A stretch of DNA of 64,000 nt. Source: Atrina japonica (lineage: Eukaryota; Mollusca; Bivalvia; Pterioida; Pinnidae). The stretch spans positions 372,001 to 436,000 of the forward strand of contig BROG01000253.1 in NCBI GenBank assembly GCA_030159075.1. Reading direction: 5' to 3'. A model generated the notes under the pieces. The model was not told the DNA's origin, made no database searches, and saw nothing but the letters and a program-made list of their open reading frames with translations. The translations under genes were made by a program, and so were the position numbers. Of the stretch, positions 1 to 14,604 are shown one piece after another (position 1 is the stretch's first letter; every line of letters begins with the position of its first letter).

Positions 1-136
1 TATACCAGTTGAAAGTTATCTGATAGATGCCATCCATTTCTGAAAAACAAAATCACTTCAGATTCAACAATTCAAAAAAATTTGAAGCAAGGTCGCCAGA
101 TAGATGGATGGACAAACATGAAAAACAGGAAAAGTT

Positions 137-312
137 CAGTGGAACCCCACCTAAAGACCACCTCTCAATTAAGACCATACACATTTAGTCTCTTGTAAAG
201 TTCTTTATAAATATTACATAAGTAAAGACCCACACTGCAGGGACCATCCTAATCAGGTCAATTTGAGTTACCGGTAGTCGGTGAAGTGGTCTAAATAAGC
301 GAGGTTTCACCA
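137..312. repeat. MITE relic, gagaccacc family
   Basis: The left end reads CAGTGGAACCCCACC and the right end GAGGTTTCACC, which are imperfect inverted repeats, with GACCACC-type motifs inside. The same arrangement recurs at 15483-15634, 17524-17980, 22355-22535, 28858-29023, 36110-36212 and 37624-37767, so this is one dispersed family of small inverted-repeat elements. It encodes nothing. Confidence 0.5.
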
Positions 313-1479
313 TATATTTAACTCTTCTCTTGGTAGAGTATAAAAAGATAATAGCATATGAATAAATCAAGAAATAGGGAAATGTACCTCTTGCCTTACT
401 GAATTTTCTCACATTTTAGCTTCAAAAATTTAAATACTTTGAATTAAATTATACAAATTCCAGCAACTTATCATTATTCCTGGTGGGTTTTGGGTACAAA
501 ACCTTTGAACTATGTGGTTTATTGACCTCAGTACACGAATTTATGTACATCTATTATGAGGGCTTTTAAGAGTTCACATTAAAGATATGTGCCTAAAACA
601 CCCTTGTTGATTTCATCAAATCATTTACGTAAACCAATCTCTATATTACAAGTACTTATATTTTCTCTACAATAGTAATGAAAGTGTTCCTTTGAAATGT
701 ATACTTTGGCCATTTCTGGGTAATAGTTGACATTTTTATTTAGAATAACTATTTTGGATTTCAACAGAAAAATAACATGAGTGTCATTTTTTTTTACATA
801 GATCAAATTAATACCGTAATCTATTTTGATATCTTGGTGCTTCAATAAAATGTCTATGCTAACAGAAAATGACTTTGACCTCTTAAATATAGAAAACGTT
901 CTCTAGTCAGTTTCTCTTCAAACCATATCTATCAAGCAGTAAGAGCGTATTTACTTGCGGTTACAAAATCTTGTTTGTCAAAAAGATGAAAAGAGAGTAT
1001 TTGTGGTTTTTGAAACATACGTTTTTTATTTCCAAGATGACTTAATCATCATAACTACATAGACATATTAAAACTTTTAATTAAATGTATACTATGTAAC
1101 TAGATCACCAGTGTATGTATAATTGGGTCATAGAATTTCATAATTAATTAAGTGTCACTCTGATTATAGTTTTAGTCCTTACCATGTAGGTCTACAGTGA
1201 TTAATGAACTATTCCTGTAAAATTCCATCACTGACCTTGACATTAAACTTTGCTCTAAAAATAGATATATAATGATGATAATGTATTATAACCTTGATAT
1301 GACCTTTTGAAGAATCATGGATAAATATATACAGTGTTTCAGTTTTTACTCAAGGTCCTTGGTTTTGATCCCGAAAAATCACCAACTTTAGGTGAAGTTC
1401 AACAAATTTTGACTTGTGCTATGGACTGACGCCAGTGCAGCAAGTGTTCTTCTACATGTCACACCTGCGGTGACACAGG

Positions 1480-1507
1480 ACCTCGCTTTTAAGTCTCATT
1501 CAAAAGA
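1480..1507 (-). repeat. Possible SINE-A fragment
   Basis: A short stretch reading GGTGACACAGGACCTCG then TTTTAAGTCTCA resembles the segment GTGACACGGGACCTCGG...TTTTACTGTCTCA of the SINE copy at 20607-20900. Only about 30 bases match, so this is a scrap at most. Confidence 0.3.
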
Positions 1508-3734
1508 CCACTATAAATAGAATAAAATATCCAGAAATATTGATGTTTACCACCTGTGAGTATTTGAATAAACTGGTACGCCACCCTTCAGGTGGAGCAT
1601 AATGTCAAAATGTATTAACGGTAATCGTAATCGGAAATGTGTTCATCTGTCTTGGTATAGATCAAATAACAATATAAGGAAAGATCTGTCCCACTGTACC
1701 AGAGTTTCAAATTTTCTCTTTAATGTTGAATAAATTTCGTACTTAGCCTCGTGTAGGTCCCGAAGTCCTGCTGGTAACTTAAATGTATAATGGTTTACGT
1801 GAGGTAATTTAAGTATATATCCGTATATTTCAAATTTCAATACAGATTTAAGTTTAAGTGCAAATAGGCTAGTGATATATGTGGGTTAAATGGTCGCTTT
1901 TTCTGCTACCACATAATGCGCTACCAGGCTTACAGAAAGCAGGTAGCCAAGAATGTAAAATTTGACTCTCATGCAATGTTCATAATTCTACACCGATATC
2001 CAAAGGTGACATTAAACAAAATAGCAGCATTGAGCATCTTAATGGATCTGTGTGCATTAAACAAATGCTTTCTCTTTTTTGTATAATACACCTGGCAAAG
2101 TTTACCAAATCCCTGCAACACCCCATAGTGACAATAATTCTCTGGATGATTAAAGTGTATAAATTGTCAAATTTGAATTCCATTATTAACACCTTACCGT
2201 AGTACGATATTTAGTGTTGATAGAATGTGCCTAGTGTGTAGTTTGGGATTATTTTACCCCCTATAAATTCAAGGTTAAAGTATTTTTCTGCAAAATTAAT
2301 GTCACAATAATGTACAACATCATTGGAGTTTGCTGAGTTTGGTGTAAATGAACGACAATTAGAAATTTCTAATATTTAAAACTTTTCACTATAGTTCTTT
2401 TACTTTTCCCAAAGTTGTATATAAGCAAACCCCCTTCAGAGATGCATTGTACAAATGAAATGAATTTTGTTTGTTTCATAAAGTTCATGCAAATTAATAT
2501 CCCAGTAGGGAATATATACCAATGATTTGAAAAGGGTTTTCCGTACATTTCAAAAATATAGCTCTGGATCATTATACTTGAAATAGATTAGTTACTTTGA
2601 CAGCTATGTTTATACAAGATTTCTCCGATGAGGTATTCCCATTTCTTGGTGATAAAGCTCAGCAAATTATGTATTAATATGGTCATTTTAATCATATCAT
2701 AGATAAACGCAAAGATCTCCTTTTGTATCCGAATTTCCAAAACCGCAGAGCACTAAACGACCTTTTGTTTTTTCTTCATGGGGGTCTCTGATCTAAACAA
2801 CGAATTGAAATGTTCTCCGGAACTTTTGTTTTGATTTTTGTTGTCTTGAGCTTTCAATCAAAACGATCAACAAAAACATCTTTAAAGCCGCTGACGTAGA
2901 TGATCTCGCAACTGAATCCCCCCCCTTGAAATTGACGCCAGTGTCTTGTTTACTCGTCATGTACAAGGATGTTATGATATAGATCACACGAGTACTTAGT
3001 TCAATTTCAACTAAGTGCTTTTTGATGATATATCAAGTTCGGATGTCTCGATCTGTATTCCATATTCGAGAGAAATCAATAGTTACCTGGGTGTACATTG
3101 TAGGAGCTTACCTTTTCCAATCTCACATACCCATTAAGTACATTTAATCAAGCCAAATCTCGTTCACAGAAGTCAATTTCATTGAAATTTAGAATGTTGT
3201 GTGGCTTGTCCATGAGGTGAAATTTGGATAATTTACATAGGAGAAAACAAGAAATTCCTAAAATTCATCAGCGGTTTTAAGTTAGCGACCCCTGTTTTAT
3301 GTGCATACCTGTACTTCTGTATGTAGGACTGCACTTAAACAATGTTGTATAGACTAATCTCTGTTAGGGGCCACTGAATAAGCAAAATTGTCACTGCATC
3401 GTAAAAATCATAACGATAAAATTCCATCATTCCCTAGAAAGATAGATAATTCATTGATTGACAGGCATCTTCCCTGGTACATTGTAACTAAGTTGTAGAG
3501 TTTGGCATTAAAAACAGAATTTAAATAAGCAAACAAAACGAGGCAAATTGCATTTTCTATTTAGGTAAAACTGCAATTTTCTATGCAGATAAAACATTTT
3601 TTGGCTTATTGGGTTGATAATGATTTCAGTTGTCATTATGACTGGTAAATACAATACATTTAAATCTGGCTTAGAAATGCAACTTGGCTTAGGAGTACCA
3701 GAAAAACTGTCATACAGTGAACATATTTAATTCT

Positions 3735-3950
3735 TTAACTCATTGATCCTTTTTGGGCACATTGGACTCATCCATTTCAAAGAATGGTAAAGTCCACTTT
3801 CAGAATTCATGAATGTATGGTCTAGAATTGAAATTTCAAAATGATGTTACATTCAATATTAACTTGTTCACCCCTGAATTATGACAATAGACCATACAGT
3901 TTGCTGATTTGGGTGAGTCTAATTGTGACCACAGGGGTTTTAATGAGTTA
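3735..3950. repeat. Long-form TTAA MITE (about 210 bp)
   Basis: It starts TTAACTCATTGATCC and ends GGGGTTTTAATGAGTTA, an inverted terminal repeat that continues inward as CACATTGGACTC against GAGTCTAATTGTG. Two further copies with the same interior (AACTTGTTCAC..CTGAATTATGACA) are at 7267-7455 and 30291-30503. Confidence 0.7.
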
Positions 3951-4158
3951 CATGTTAACCTTGAAGACCATGAAGTAGTCAGAAAAAAAGTGTTCCATTT
4001 AGATACTAAGGGGAGAAAGGGTACAAGATGAGTGCTTTAAAATTCAGAGGATCAGAAATTGACAATATACTTTAGTTTTGTTGATGTCAATTTCAGCTGG
4101 TTATAGTATAAAGAATATGTACAAGTACATCACAAAATTTATAAATGTACTTTTGTTC

Positions 4159-4241
4159 CTCAACCCCTGAAAAACAATGAACTCTTCTATAAAACAATGA
4201 TTTAGGCTAGTCTAAATGTGTCTTTAGGGATGAATGAGTCA
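4159..4241. repeat. Short-form TTAA MITE (about 85 bp)
   Basis: It reads CTCAACCCCTGAAAAACAAT at the left and CTTTAGGGATGAATGAG at the right, with AACTCTTCTATAAAACAATG and GTCTAAATGTG inside. It is a member of the roughly 85-bp family also seen at 11309-11391, 11521-11600, 16047-16137, 35063-35153, 37166-37254 and 54654-54742. It sits about 80 bp upstream of coding exon 1. Confidence 0.65.
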
Positions 4242-4318
4242 ATAAAAGAATCAAAGAAAAGACCATAAAAATTTCTTTTTATCAAACAGATACATTTTGG
4301 ATTTCTTTATCATTACAG

Positions 4319-4435
4319 ATGGTAAGAGAACACGAAGATGAACTGGGTACTAACAACGATCAAATCAAAATGGACCGAATACAGCAACGATTCCCTAACG
4401 ACGACCTTCAACTTAGGGATTACAATTCTACACAG
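4319..4435 (+). CDS. ARHGAP20: ARHGAP20-like, coding exon 1 (residues 1-39)
   Basis: Acceptor TTATCATTACAG, donor CAG/gtaggt, 117 bp, phase 0 to phase 0. It encodes a charged N-terminus beginning MVREHEDELGTNND. The ATG is the first codon after the acceptor. Joining straight to exon 3 would hit a stop after six codons, while joining to exon 2 keeps the frame, which supports the exon order. Confidence 0.7.
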
Positions 4436-4758
4436 GTAGGTCAAGGTCATTAAGAAACTAAGAGTAACTTTGTTTTATCTTAAATCTTTTAATTGCAAGT
4501 GTTATGAATGTGTGTTAAGTTTTTTATATGTTCATTTGTAAAGTATTTGTCATTTTTTCAACAAATATTAGGAGCTACAGGTATCAGACCAATGACTTTT
4601 TAAAGATATAAAATACCTTGAACATATTTTCCAAAGGAATTTTTTTCTCTATCAATCTCTCTCACTGTTTCTTCTCTCTTACTCTTATTCTTTCTCATTC
4701 TCTTTCTCATTCTCTCCTCTTTCTTCTCCTCTTCCCTTTTCTCTCTCCACTCTCTTTT

Positions 4759-4827
<69 letters not shown>

Positions 4828-4840
4828 GTCTCTGTCTCTC

Positions 4841-4884
<44 letters not shown>

Positions 4885-7800
4885 ATTCACTTTAAGGTGG
4901 TATTCATCAATCTACATAAATATAGAAATTTGACTTATGAAACGGTGATTTAAAATGGGGTAATAAGTGTATTGAATGTTTGTTAATAGAACTTACCGGT
5001 ATTCCTGTAAAAAGTTGTCAAATATTTGTATGACAACATGACAAGAAAATTAAATTGCACCAAAATTATTGTAGATCAAATAGCTCTAATTTAAAATGTC
5101 AGATATTTGCCATTATTTGGATTGCATGTTTATTTCTTTGAAAAAGGAAACAATTTTAAAGAGTTTAAATAAACAAAATTCATGTTTATTGGTACTTGGG
5201 CCAATTTCTTTAAAAAAAGTTGAAGAATCAATCTCATTTTTCTGTCTAGGCAGAAATGAAAAAAAATGACATTTTAAGACCATCATTTGGGTATAATGAA
5301 TTGTTAATATTTGAAAATATCATTTCTTATCCCTTAAAATCTAAAGGGAATGGGATGTCACTGAAAAACTAAATCAAAAAGGAAAGGATTTTCATCAGAT
5401 AAAAATACTGATTGATTTTTAAAATCATTATTTGCCTGTCAACACTACAGTTAAAAAAAAGACAGAAAAATAACAAAACTAGGATCATCCTTGATCTTAT
5501 TCATTACATGTGAATGTATGACGTGGTTAATTATTTGCCAGTGGATCGGTTTTTAGTTGAAGAATAATTGCTCCCTTTCAGCCAACAAAGAACAAAATCT
5601 CTCGAAACTCGCAGTATTCTTCATTTGTGAGATATATAATATTTCTTCCTTTATGTTAGTAATCTTAGTACATACCTTTAATAGCCGGATTGCAGTCGAT
5701 ATAATTATCCTGAATAATAAAAAACTATCAAATTACCCTACCTATAAAGCAAGCATTACTCAACTTTTTTTTAAAAAACATAATTTTTCCACAAGAAAAA
5801 AAAAGCATGTGTACATTTCTGGTCCGAAGGTGAAAATTTAAACATTTTAGGTGGAATTTTATGAAACCTGTAAATCTATTGAAACACAAAGCCAAGCTAT
5901 TCACTGATTTGCATGTGAAGACATTCCTCATTTATGCCAGTGTCCGGTTTATACAGACTCCTGTGGATCATATGAACAGAGGGCGCACTTTAAATTTTGG
6001 ATATGCATTGCAATTACAACAAAAGGAGTTTATTTAAAACTTAATATTTTTCAAAAGCAGCATTGATGTTTTTTCACATGTGGAATTTTTATTATGAACG
6101 CACACTGGTATGTAGGTGTCAAAGGCGATCGGTGTGGTGTACGCACAAATTAACGCAACGACACAGACGAAAGTGAAAATAAAGCTATCATAGACACATA
6201 GTTATGCTACTATAGACAGTTTGATTGGCAAATGATATTGACATTTGCTTACCTTTCTCTTGTGTGTGGAGTTAAAGTTAATGCCCCCCAATGGATTACT
6301 ACAATTTCTTTTGATAACCATTTCTACAAAGAGATTACCGAGGCAGATACCAAAGGACTAGCCATTTTTTCGAGTGAAAAACTACATGAATGTGAAAATT
6401 GATGTCAATATCTTTAACAAGGACTCTGTGAGCTTACAAAGACAAAATGATAAACACTTGTCGGACATGAGACAAAATTAATCGGAATACTCATTGAGGA
6501 TTGGGGTGCGATCAAACATGGTACTAAAAAGAGCGAATTAAAAGAGCATTGATGACCAACTTACGTACAAAGACTGTTATCGTATTATTATGTTTGCACA
6601 GAAATTGTTGATACCGAAGTGTGTTGTGTTTGACATTTTGATGTGTGTATCGTCATAGTATTTTATATACGGAGATTTATTCTGATCAAGACCCGTCAAG
6701 TGTCATCTAAACACTGGTACAAAGGAAACTCATGTAAAAAAAATAAATTGAATGATGGATGAAATAATATCAGTGCTCGAAAAAATAGTTGAGTTTGCTT
6801 TTACATTAAGATATACATAAGGAGAGAAACATGTTTTTATGTGAATGAAAATTCATATAAACTTGACCCTGAACTCTGTTAAGTTTGATAAATAAAGATC
6901 GGTAGGTAAGATCAGAGACATTTTTTATATTGGTGTCTTTTTCTTTGTTGTATGATCATGCGTGCCAGATTTTGTCGGATTTAATCATTGCCGACCTACT
7001 TTTATTTCACGTTTTGGTAAACATTTATAGAAAACTTGTATGCTGTCTACAAATAGTGTTTTCTTTTTCTGCTTTTTTCTTTTTGTTGTACATTAACAGA
7101 CATTTCTGTATATGAACATGAAATCAGTTTTTTTTTATATATATATATATATTAATACTTTGAATCTTATGGGGGGAAAATGTTATTCAGGTCCGTACCA
7201 TAGCATAGTTTTTCTCATGGCAAGCAACTCTGATATCAATTCAAAGTTATGTTATCATATTCTTTCTTAATTTATCAACCCCTGAAAGAATAGTTAAGCC
7301 CACTGTCATAATTGAGGGGTGTAGGATTTAGAATAAAAATTTTATAATAATTTTACTTGCAATATGAACTTGTTCACACCTGAATTATGACAGTAGACCA
7401 TTTTATTTATTGATCTGGGTGAATCTAAATGTGACCACAGGGGTTGTAGGGTTAAGAGTAAGAATTGATCATTATGTGTGCAGCAGTGTGTTTCTGCTCT
7501 AACTAAAAACCTGACAGTATATGTAAATTTAAGTTTTGAAATGATCATTCATCTTTTGATGTTTTTTTCTTTCTGTGTCTCACAAAGAATATATTTCACT
7601 TATTTCAGCCATTTCACTAATTACAGATTAAGTGCCTGAAATTAAGGTCCACTCTGTCATAGCCACATGCTTCATATTGAGGTGTATTTTTCTTATTACC
7701 TCCCTTTACCATGACGAAAACCCAGGTTTTTTTTAGCCTCAGTCCTAGAGATATTAAACTTACTTCACTACTTATACAGAAAGTTTTTACATGGAACAGG

Positions 7801-10800
7801 ATACATTGTACCTGTGTTTTACATGTAATTAGATCTGGTCTGTTCAAGATTTGAATCCCAAACCATTGGCTTGCAGGATGAATGCTCTACCACCATCGGC
7901 CATAAAGCCTATATCACAAAGTATAGAATCACAGTCAGTCATTCCATCCCAGTATAATTGCATTTATTTAATGATTTGACACAGTATTTGAATCTAAGTC
8001 ATTAATCACTTTTAAGGGGAGATAAATCATTTTGTACTTTCTGTCTAAGATGGAAACTATCTTGAGAGACCACTGTTATAAAAGGCAACCTGTCTTTGAG
8101 ACCACATGTGAATTTGTGTCAAATTGGAAAAAAAAATTTCCACACATGATAATCTAAAAGTAATAAAGTTTCTTTCTCAAATGCATTTCGTTCCCCTTAT
8201 GTTAACTAACTTTTCATATTGTTCATGGACTCAAGAACAAATTGGGAACATTTTCATCAAATTGGGAAAAAATACAGGTATTTTGCATTGGGAATGGGGC
8301 CAAATTTTTGCACCATGGAAACTATAGAAAAAAGCCTTGATTTACTGCCACCATTTGTTCATCCCAACTTTATATAGGTGTTTGACGATAGGTTGAGGGA
8401 GAACTTAAATGAAATGATAGGAAATATTGAAAAATGGACCTTCAAAAATTGTGTCAATGTGGCAAATGAAAAGGGGGAGCATTATAAAGAGGTTTTACTG
8501 TGCATTAAACAAGTGATGTTGTCATAATGGACATCATCATTTACATCAAATAAGATTTCTTCTGAGAAAAAAAAAACAATGTCTGTGTTCGAAATCCGGT
8601 GTATTCTTTTATCGAAATATGTTTTGATGTTGTTCACCATTAGCTACTTCTATACATGAATGAAATATAAACATGATTCTAAAGTCCAGAAATAGGACTT
8701 GATTTGGCATGTACATTATCCCTTATTCAACAGAATCCATGATAAAAAGTAAAAATCATTTCTATAGTTGCCCCCTATAAATACCGACACATTTCTGTCG
8801 TTGTTTGTCAAAATTAATTTTATGTGTAAACAGGGGGTAGAATTCCTGGTCCAAAAAGGCAAAACTGAATGAAAATTGAATTTCTGATTTACATTTCCTT
8901 TTCGTAAATAATACATCGATCAAATACACTTTCTGATCGTGTTGGCATTGCAATTGTATATGTTTAGATATTCTCCAGAATTTTAAACTTTCTTTTGAAA
9001 TGTCTTGCGTAATGCACAAACACACCCACACTTGATCCTCGTTGTCAAATTTGTACAGACACTGAATTCCTAAGAAGGTAATAAGACCTCGGCAATCTAG
9101 ACATTTCAAGGAGGACCGAAATGATCGCTACAAATTTAAAGATTCAATTTAAGTTTACCATGGGTGTTTTTTTGTTTTCTTTGTCTAATTCACTTTTTTT
9201 TTTTTACCATTCATCATACCCTTTTAATGAAAAAACATTTTTAGTCCTTTAATCAGTGTTTAAATTTGAGAAAAGTTAGATTCACCATCTTACTTCATGT
9301 AGGTGTTTTAAAATTTCTTTTGTACTTTTTTTTTTTATCTCCCAGATTTTAAGATTATCTGTTTGTGTAGTAATATTCAACATTGTCTGTTTTCCCGCTA
9401 AAAAAAAAAATATTATGGATTATCATCCAGGTGGAACAGCCATTGAAAGAAAAAAGATACACCATGCAAATAAACTGTAGCGTAATTTTCTTTTTCTTCC
9501 TTTTAAGAAAAAAAAACACTAAGTATTTTATATTCGTCTTAAGATAAGTTTTACCGACCAATAGTTTCATCCATGTCTTTTGTCTGTGGCGGTTTTAATC
9601 CTTTTTCTGTGGCTATCAGTAAGGGTTAAATCTTTTGTACAAAGCTGAGAGATAATGAGAATTTTTCCTTGTACATCATCCGTGTAAATTCAGAATGTAA
9701 CATCATTGTTTTTCGACTGTTGCAAAATTCCCTGTAGGTGCGTTCTTCTTCGATGTTATCACTTGATCACAAAGCAGATACTTATGAATGAGAGTAGTTC
9801 AAGCATCAAATATTTATGATACCTAAGAATATAGGACAAATTTGAATGCGTTGGCAGTTAAAATTTGAGGAAAGTAATTGGACTAGAATTTGTGTTATGA
9901 TTTTTTCCACACAATGTTTTTTCATTCAAATTTTGAAATTCAGTTTCTGACTTAGTATGATTACGGATAATCTGCTATGGAGGATGGCATCGAGGGTCGA
10001 CAGCAGTGAATTATTTCTGTTGTAATTTAGAGTCGTAAATGTGATGTATATAAATATGGTGTATATTTTGAATCACACACTACAATGATGACAGTGAGAC
10101 AGAGAAGATGGACAAAGCATGTCAAACGATTGGTTAGTGTCTGTACTTTTCCTCCATTACAAGAAAAGTTTGCAAAAAAAGCAATCCTCGGAATGCTTCT
10201 TGCCTCAGCGGAAATTAAATTTGTGTACAAACACGAATTTTACTTCCGCACTTACCTGCACACAATATTAATTAATATAATTTGATGTCGTTGTGTATTG
10301 ATTTCTGACGTTGCATATAAACAGCTTGACCTACCTGGAAATAATTTTGACACCTGTTGTGGGATGTTTTGTGAAGTTTAGGTTATATGCAGTGTTGTAT
10401 TATGTTCATCATATTTTCATCTCACCCGAATCATTTGTCATATTTTACAGAATTTACGCAGCTTATCAACTCGCAGGAAGTCAGCTCCTAGTGCAGTATT
10501 ATTCAAAACACTGGGGAAATCCAAGAGCTCTTCGAACTTATGGTGAGTACATTTTGGATCGGTACAATATTTTCCTGAAGATGGTAAATGCTATTGCATG
10601 CAAATTAGTTCAAACTTTTAATGGCTTAACACAGGAGTTTTTTATGGTGTGACAAAGAATGTATTATTTGATGCTTGTACTTAAAAGTTTGTGAACTTAG
10701 CAACGCTAAGAAGTCCTAAATCTTGTGTTAAAAGGTAATTTTGTTGTAAAATTGTACATATATATGTATAAATACAGGGTAATAAATCAAGTCTGTCACT

Positions 10801-13800
10801 TGCATAATTAATTGCTGTGAAACATGCAGGTATACATACCTGCTCGGAGTTTGCAGTAATTACAATATAACTAGATATCGGCAGAATTTTAAGTGCAAGA
10901 AGTCCATCATGCATATCACATACTATAGTGAAAATTGAGTAGAAATGAAGCCATCTTTATTCTCTGTGTGTTTGTGTGTGTGTGAGATAGTGATCGACCG
11001 TTTGTGAGTGTGCATGTGGTGTTTGTGAGTGTATGTGTGATGTGGGTGTGTGCTGTGAGTGCATGTGTTGTGAGTTAACAGTGTGTTTGTATTTGTGAGA
11101 GATTGTGTGTGATGTAAGTGTTAATATCTGCCATTGTTTTTAGTCACCTATCAGTGGGGGGTATCTGGTAGGACTTGTTCGCATCTATCAGTTAAAGTTT
11201 GATTAAAATTTTAGAGTGCTTACCAGTCATATCTTAGACTCAAAAGGTGGTTGGTCTCTCAAGATCATGTATCAAAGAAAATGGAAGTTTATACATTTTT
11301 GCTGAAGCCATTTACCCCTAAAGACACATTTAGACTGGTCTAAGTCATTAATTTACAGAAAAGTCCAATATTTTTCAGGGGTCAATGAGTTATGAGTTCT
11401 TTGTATGCAGTATTGCTTCTAAATTGATCTTCTTGGTAAACAACTAGGGTTTCAACCTTGGTTTCACAAACATTGAGACCCTGACAACATCATATACTTG
11501 TCATGTTTGTTCTTCACTTCATTCACCCCTAAAAACACATTTGGACTAGTCTAGGTCATTGATTTACAGAAGAGTCCAATGATTTTTAGGGATCAAATAA
11601 GATTGAATTAGATAAGATAAGACAAAAAGCCACTTAAGGAATAATTTGACCTAATTTCTTGGCTATAAATCTATGAAAAAACAAATAAAATTCCATATCA
11701 GGTAAATACCTAAAATGGAATGTCAGACACTTGAGATTAGAGCAATTACAAAAACAAAAACAAAAAACATTTTTATATCCCATGCTTTAATGCAATGACT
11801 TATGTCGAAAAAGAATTCTTGTGGTCAGAGCTAACTACGCACATGTCTCTAGTCACATGATAGATAGTGACAGCTAAGGACAATTGACAGCCTTAGTTGT
11901 AATCGTTAGTTGCACTTCTCAGAAAGATTTATCCTTGGTGTTACATATGTATAGTTGGTACATTTATAATCCATGTCTTTGTGATAGGAAATATTTTTAT
12001 ATATAATTTCGATAGTATGATATGGAAATCTGTTTTGTAATGCAAAAAAAAAAAAAAAAGTGAACACACTCTAAATTTTCAGCCCCCTTGGCCTGTATCA
12101 AGTGAAAGACAATAATATCTATATAAGGTACATGGTATCAAAGCTGAATAATTAACAGCTTCTTTGCAAATCTGCAATGAAGTCACTTTTCTTTTTTTCG
12201 ATCTGTAAACCTGAAAATTCAACCATTCAGTTCAGGTATTATGTATACCTGTGTAGCATTTGTTATACATTGTAATGAACTGGTAATGAACATCTGGAGA
12301 ATATATATACAGTGAACTTGAGTGTTTGGATTAGATATTCATGTTTATTTTAATGAGGAATAATATGTATCTATGTGTGCTGTTAAGAACAACAATGTGA
12401 CAATGTATTGGCCTAGCTGGTGTATATTGACTGGAAGTTTGTTTTCTTGGCAAGGCAAACAAACTTGATGTCAAGTACATACTATGTACACCCCATACAC
12501 ACATACTTCCGATTGCATTCATAGAAAAATCATAACATTGACCAAACAGTTGTGAAAGTTGATAGCAAGCAAACATAAATGTTGTCACAATTCTAAAAAC
12601 TGGACCAGTATCTGTTTGTGATTTACTGTATATATGTATATCTATCTATATATATATATATATATATGGTTGTGTGTGTGTGTATTTGCCATTTTTATAA
12701 GCATATAACTTTGGTATTGTTAATAATAATAATAAGATATATATATATATACACACTGTGTTCCCTGGAAATTTTCGCCCCTGTTTCTGTTCGTCCTGAG
12801 ATGAGAGGACGAATTTCAAATGAAGGTGAAATTTTCAATCTAAATGATGTAAGCATTAAAATTCATGACAACACGTGAATGTGATGATTTAGGATTTTAA
12901 GACGGGCTAAATAATTATGTTTCTTTGGAATCTCACTATTAACTCGCCAACCCCTTGGAAAAAATGACTCTTCTGAATGAATTAAGACCACATACATTGA
13001 CCATACATAAACATTGACCACTTAATGTGTAGTCCTTTTTTTTTTTTGGATGACTGGCTATTTTGTGTGTCATTTTATCATATAAGAATATTCCACTCAT
13101 GATTTGTAATTCACAGTGTTCTACAATTTGAATGGAATATTCCATTTTTCAGTAAAAACACAGTAAAATTCTAATGATTACACTACATGTCCAGAGCGAC
13201 CTCATAATTACCATTACAACGGGGGGGAAAAGAAAAATAATCAAAGATGGCTTTGAAGAGTTATGTGTGAAATACTTTCAGCCATTCACAGGCAATTGTA
13301 CAATGTGTTAGAATTTTTGTCACTCTTGTCCAAAATGTCGTGTCTTGAAAAATTCATTGATAGTTGGCCTGTATAATAACAATTTCTTATTTTATTGGTT
13401 TGTACTCGTAAGTTGATCATATCGGTTGTAGTTCAATATGGGAGTTTTTTTACCCGAGGCTAGCAATTATCGATATTTGCATGCATATAATATTTAGTTT
13501 ATATTCTTGATCTATTAACTAAGAGATTTTGGCTTACGTTGATGGCAATACTCATAACTGTAAGAGTATTTTACACTTGGGTGATCCAGTGCTCTTACGG
13601 AACTATTTTTTTCCCCAAAATTTTCACCTTTTTTTACCTGTTAGGATACTGGTTTATAGATTGTGTAAATACAACCTACTTGCACCTGTAAGACCATCTG
13701 TACATGAGTTTATTTCATGTTTTGAATTCATTATTTCAAGAAATTTTTTTTTTGGGAAATCTATAGAAAAATGAGTGTGATTATATTCCATTCAGGACAA

Positions 13801-14221
13801 CTAAATTGAAATACAATTTATTTCAATTAAAACAGGTAGACTTATTTTAATTTAGAAAACTCAATGAAAAGAAGACAAGAAATTAGATACTGTAGTAAAT
13901 GACCTTTCTGTCCCCAAACAACTGGTCACTTTGTGCCACCTAGAGACAGGATAATGAAGTGGGATTGAAAAATAATTTCATTTATTTTGGTGTGGAGTTC
14001 TGAAATTTAGATTAGATATGAACGTCTGTGGATAAAATAATGGCCCCATCCCCTTCTTATGCTGGACTACACTTAAAATTATGAAAATACCCATAAATAG
14101 AAAAACCACACCTTTAGACTTTATATTGTAGCAAGATCAGATATGTGCTCCCCTCTCTCTCTCTCTCTCAAATGAAATGAAACGACTCAGGTATTAAAAT
14201 AGAGTCAACCGTGTGTGTATA

Positions 14222-14274
<53 letters not shown>

Positions 14275-14539
14275 AATAAAATTCAGTGTCCTCCAAAGGG
14301 AAGTATAGTTATGGGAAAAAACAGTAAAACACTCAATATTCACAAAATTTCAGCCCCATGGTAATTACATAGTAATAAGTCAGCACAATACACAGCTTCA
14401 CAGCAAATGTTTCTAGATGTTTATCAATTACATCATTACTATGTAACTAATATACATATTGTCCTCTTTCACTTGATAAAGGCCAAGGGGCCAAATATTT
14501 GTGAATATTGAGTGTTTTACTGTTTTTTTTGTATATGTA

Positions 14540-14604
<65 letters not shown>

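Larger units (their letters stand above)
1..4318. other. Noncoding region upstream of first recognised coding exon
   Basis: No coding exon could be supported here; open frames are short and AT-rich. It contains a MITE relic (137-312), a short SINE-like scrap near 1480-1507, and two TTAA-type MITEs (3735-3950 and 4159-4241). The recognised gene's first coding exon begins directly after a splice acceptor at 4318, so an upstream exon, probably 5'UTR, must lie in this stretch or before the window. I could not identify it or a promoter. Confidence 0.5.
4436..10450 (+). other. Intron 1
   Basis: 6.0 kb. It holds a 124-bp CT/CTGT microsatellite directly after exon 1, a TTAA MITE at 7267-7455, a tRNA-like relic at 7850-7905, and T-rich runs. 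No additional exon with both good splice sites and an open frame was recognised. Confidence 0.7.

Noticed and set aside
4600..4953. Open frames of 96-111 codons on both strands
   Set aside because: They are Arg-Glu or Ser-Leu repeats produced by the CT microsatellite; no splice or start context.
8762..9109. Minus-strand frame of 115 codons
   Set aside because: No recognisable domain, no supporting splice or poly(A) signals, and a low-complexity Phe/Ser segment; treated as chance in an intron.
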